A stretch of 6,568 bases of DNA, from assembly GCA_937954195.1 (NCBI GenBank), contig CALFYR010000552.1:1-6568 (forward strand). Direction: 5' to 3'. The translations under genes were made by a program, and so were the position numbers. Below the pieces are notes generated by a model, which did no database searches, had not been told where the DNA came from, and was given only the letters and a program-made list of their open reading frames with translations. Origin of the DNA: an uncultured Dehalococcoidia bacterium. Its GTDB lineage: Bacteria; Chloroflexota; Dehalococcoidia; Tepidiformales; Tepidiformaceae. Shown here in pieces: positions 5,185 to 6,568 of the stretch. Positions within the stretch are counted from its first letter, which is position 1, and each line of letters begins with the position of its first letter.

Positions 5185-6568
5185 ATGACTCGCATCATGA
5201 CGAACGTGAGCGCTATCAACGGTCAGCGGAACCTTGCCCGGACCGGCCTGAAGATGGGCAAGACCCTCGAGAAGCTCGCCAGCGGTTTCCGCATCAACCG
5301 CGCCGCCGACGACGCGGCCGGCCTCGCGATTAGCGAGAAGATGCGCGCGCAGATCCGGGGCAACAAGCAGGCCCTCCGCAACGCGCAGGACGGCATCTCC
5401 ATGCTGCAGACCGCTGAAGGCGCCATGGACGAAGTCCACGCCATCCTCCAGCGCATGCGCGAACTGGCCGTCCAGGCCGCGAACGGCACCTATAGCGACA
5501 ACGGCCCGGAGCGCACGAGCATCGGCGAAGAAATCGTCCAGCTGCGCACGGAAATCGACCGGATCGCATTCAGCACCGAGTTCAACGGCCAGAAGGTCCT
5601 CACCGGCGCGCTGTCCAGCGTTTCGGCTGGCGTGGCCGGCACGAACTTCATCCAGGGCGAGACCATCGGTTACGCCAACGCAGGCGCCGCTGGTACCCAC
5701 CTGGTCTCGGGCGATGCGCTGCCGGCTGGCGGCACCCGCACGGCCACCTTCACCACCGGCCCCGCCGGCAACTACACCTTTGTGAACAACGGCGGCATCC
5801 TGGAGATGCGACTAGGAGGTGCGACCGGCACCGTCGTTGGCACCGCCGCAGGCTTCGCCTCCGGCGCTTCAATCGCCGGCGCCAGCGCCGGAACCGTCAC
5901 GTTCACGAACGGTTTCAGCATCGGCATCACCACCGATGCGGCCGCCTACAACTGGACCAGCTTCCTCGCCGATATGGCGGTGGGCGGCAACCAGAACCTC
6001 AGCCTCAATGGCCTGACCGGCACCACCGTCACCGCGACAACGGCTCGCCCGCAGACCTACACGTTTACCTCGCCGGCGGCCGGCCAGCTCACCCTCACGG
6101 GGGCCGATGGTACCTCGCAGACGCTGAACATCGCCGACATGGTCGCGAACGAGACCCGCACGCTGGACTTCAACCAGCTCGGCATCTCCCTCACCCTGCA
6201 GACCGGCCCGGCCGGCCGCACCGCCGCCGGGGTAGTGACGGACCTGACGGCCGCCACCGATAACACGCTCATCATCAACGGTACGGGCAACACGTCGACC
6301 CTCCAGGTGGGCGCGAACGTGCCGGACACCCTTTCGCTCGAATTCGTGAGCATGCTCTCGGAGAACCTTGGTTCGGCCGCGTACAAGCTCGGCGGGTCCA
6401 GCGGGCTCATCTCCACGATGGGCGACCAGGTGGTGCGCACGATCACTGATTCGCACAACCTGATGAGCGCGCTCGATGGCGCTATCCAGACGCTGAACAG
6501 CCGGCGCGGTACGCTCGGCGCGGCGCAGAACCGGCTCGAGCACACCATCAACAGCCTCGGCGTCGCCG
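5185..6568 (+). CDS. fliC: Flagellin FliC, 3' partial
   Basis: Filament subunit, secreted by the flagellar export system and polymerised beyond FlgL. The frame from ATG 5185 stays open for 461 codons to the window edge. The N-terminal D0/D1 is classical: RIMTNVSAINGQRNLARTG (3-21), ASGFRINRAADDAAGLAISE (32-51) and LQRMRELAVQAAN (88-100). The C-terminal D1 returns at about 370 with STLQVGANVPDTLSLEF and SALDGAIQTLNSRRGTLGA, then QNRLEHTINSLG. About 50 residues are missing, so the full protein should be near 510 residues, longer than minimal flagellins. The extra length is a variable domain (about 150-370), rich in Gly, Thr and Ala, which seems to contain two related beta-rich units (about 184-262 and 287-376). 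No cysteine. An AGGAGGTG lies inside the gene at 5814-5821. Expression is probably from the sigma-28-like promoter, separately from flgF-flgL. Confidence 0.96.
   Translation, partial: MTRIMTNVSAINGQRNLARTGLKMGKTLEKLASGFRINRAADDAAGLAISEKMRAQIRGNKQALRNAQDGISMLQTAEGAMDEVHAILQRMRELAVQAANGTYSDNGPERTSIGEEIVQLRTEIDRIAFSTEFNGQKVLTGALSSVSAGVAGTNFIQGETIGYANAGAAGTHLVSGDALPAGGTRTATFTTGPAGNYTFVNNGGILEMRLGGATGTVVGTAAGFASGASIAGASAGTVTFTNGFSIGITTDAAAYNWTSFLADMAVGGNQNLSLNGLTGTTVTATTARPQTYTFTSPAAGQLTLTGADGTSQTLNIADMVANETRTLDFNQLGISLTLQTGPAGRTAAGVVTDLTAATDNTLIINGTGNTSTLQVGANVPDTLSLEFVSMLSENLGSAAYKLGGSSGLISTMGDQVVRTITDSHNLMSALDGAIQTLNSRRGTLGAAQNRLEHTINSLGVA

Noticed and set aside
5197..5199. Alternative fliC start at the second ATG
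   Set aside because: The Shine-Dalgarno suits 5185, and the residues TRI before this ATG match the usual flagellin N-terminus.
5064..5333. Plus-strand frame of 89 codons across the fliC start
   Set aside because: It begins with TTG upstream of the promoter, has no ribosome binding site, and overlaps fliC in another frame; the product is low-complexity and Arg/Pro-rich.
5182..6543. Minus-strand open frames (172 and 224 codons) opposite fliC
   Set aside because: They are antisense shadows of a clear flagellin reading frame and have no credible ribosome binding site or family motif.

Overview
The window is one stretch of a bacterial flagellar gene cluster, all on the + strand, in GC-rich DNA with strong G/C preference at third codon positions. 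The order is flgF (5' end outside the window), flgG, flgM, flgN, flgK, flgL, then a 259-base gap with a terminator and a promoter, then fliC (3' end outside the window). No transposon, phage, CRISPR, tRNA or rRNA signal was seen.

The first six genes are packed with gaps of 3, 11, 2, 9 and 5 bases and read as one operon. It makes the rod (FlgF, FlgG), the anti-sigma-28 switch (FlgM), the export chaperone of the hook-filament junction (FlgN) and the two junction proteins it serves (FlgK, FlgL). flgM-flgN-flgK-flgL is the order known from Bacillus and other Gram-positives. The L-ring and P-ring genes flgH and flgI, which follow flgG in proteobacteria, are absent here. This suggests a monoderm-type motor. 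With the high GC it fits a flagellated Chloroflexota or actinobacterial relative, but the lineage cannot be fixed from the window.

The gap at 4926-5184 holds the most regulatory information. It has a near-palindrome and a tandem heptamer just after flgL, a hairpin plus T-rich terminator with a second, mutually exclusive hairpin, a sigma-28-like promoter, and a leader of about 80 bases rich in GGA. The leader can fold either with the ribosome binding site free or with it paired to an upstream CTCCTCGG segment. This suggests fliC is made separately and late, after FlgM is exported and sigma-28 is released, and perhaps with translational control of the CsrA type. No csrA or fliW lies between flgL and fliC.

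This is a recognisable flagellar locus, not a new system. The best leads are the folding of the fliC leader and a beta-rich insert that seems to occur once in FlgK and twice in the flagellin.
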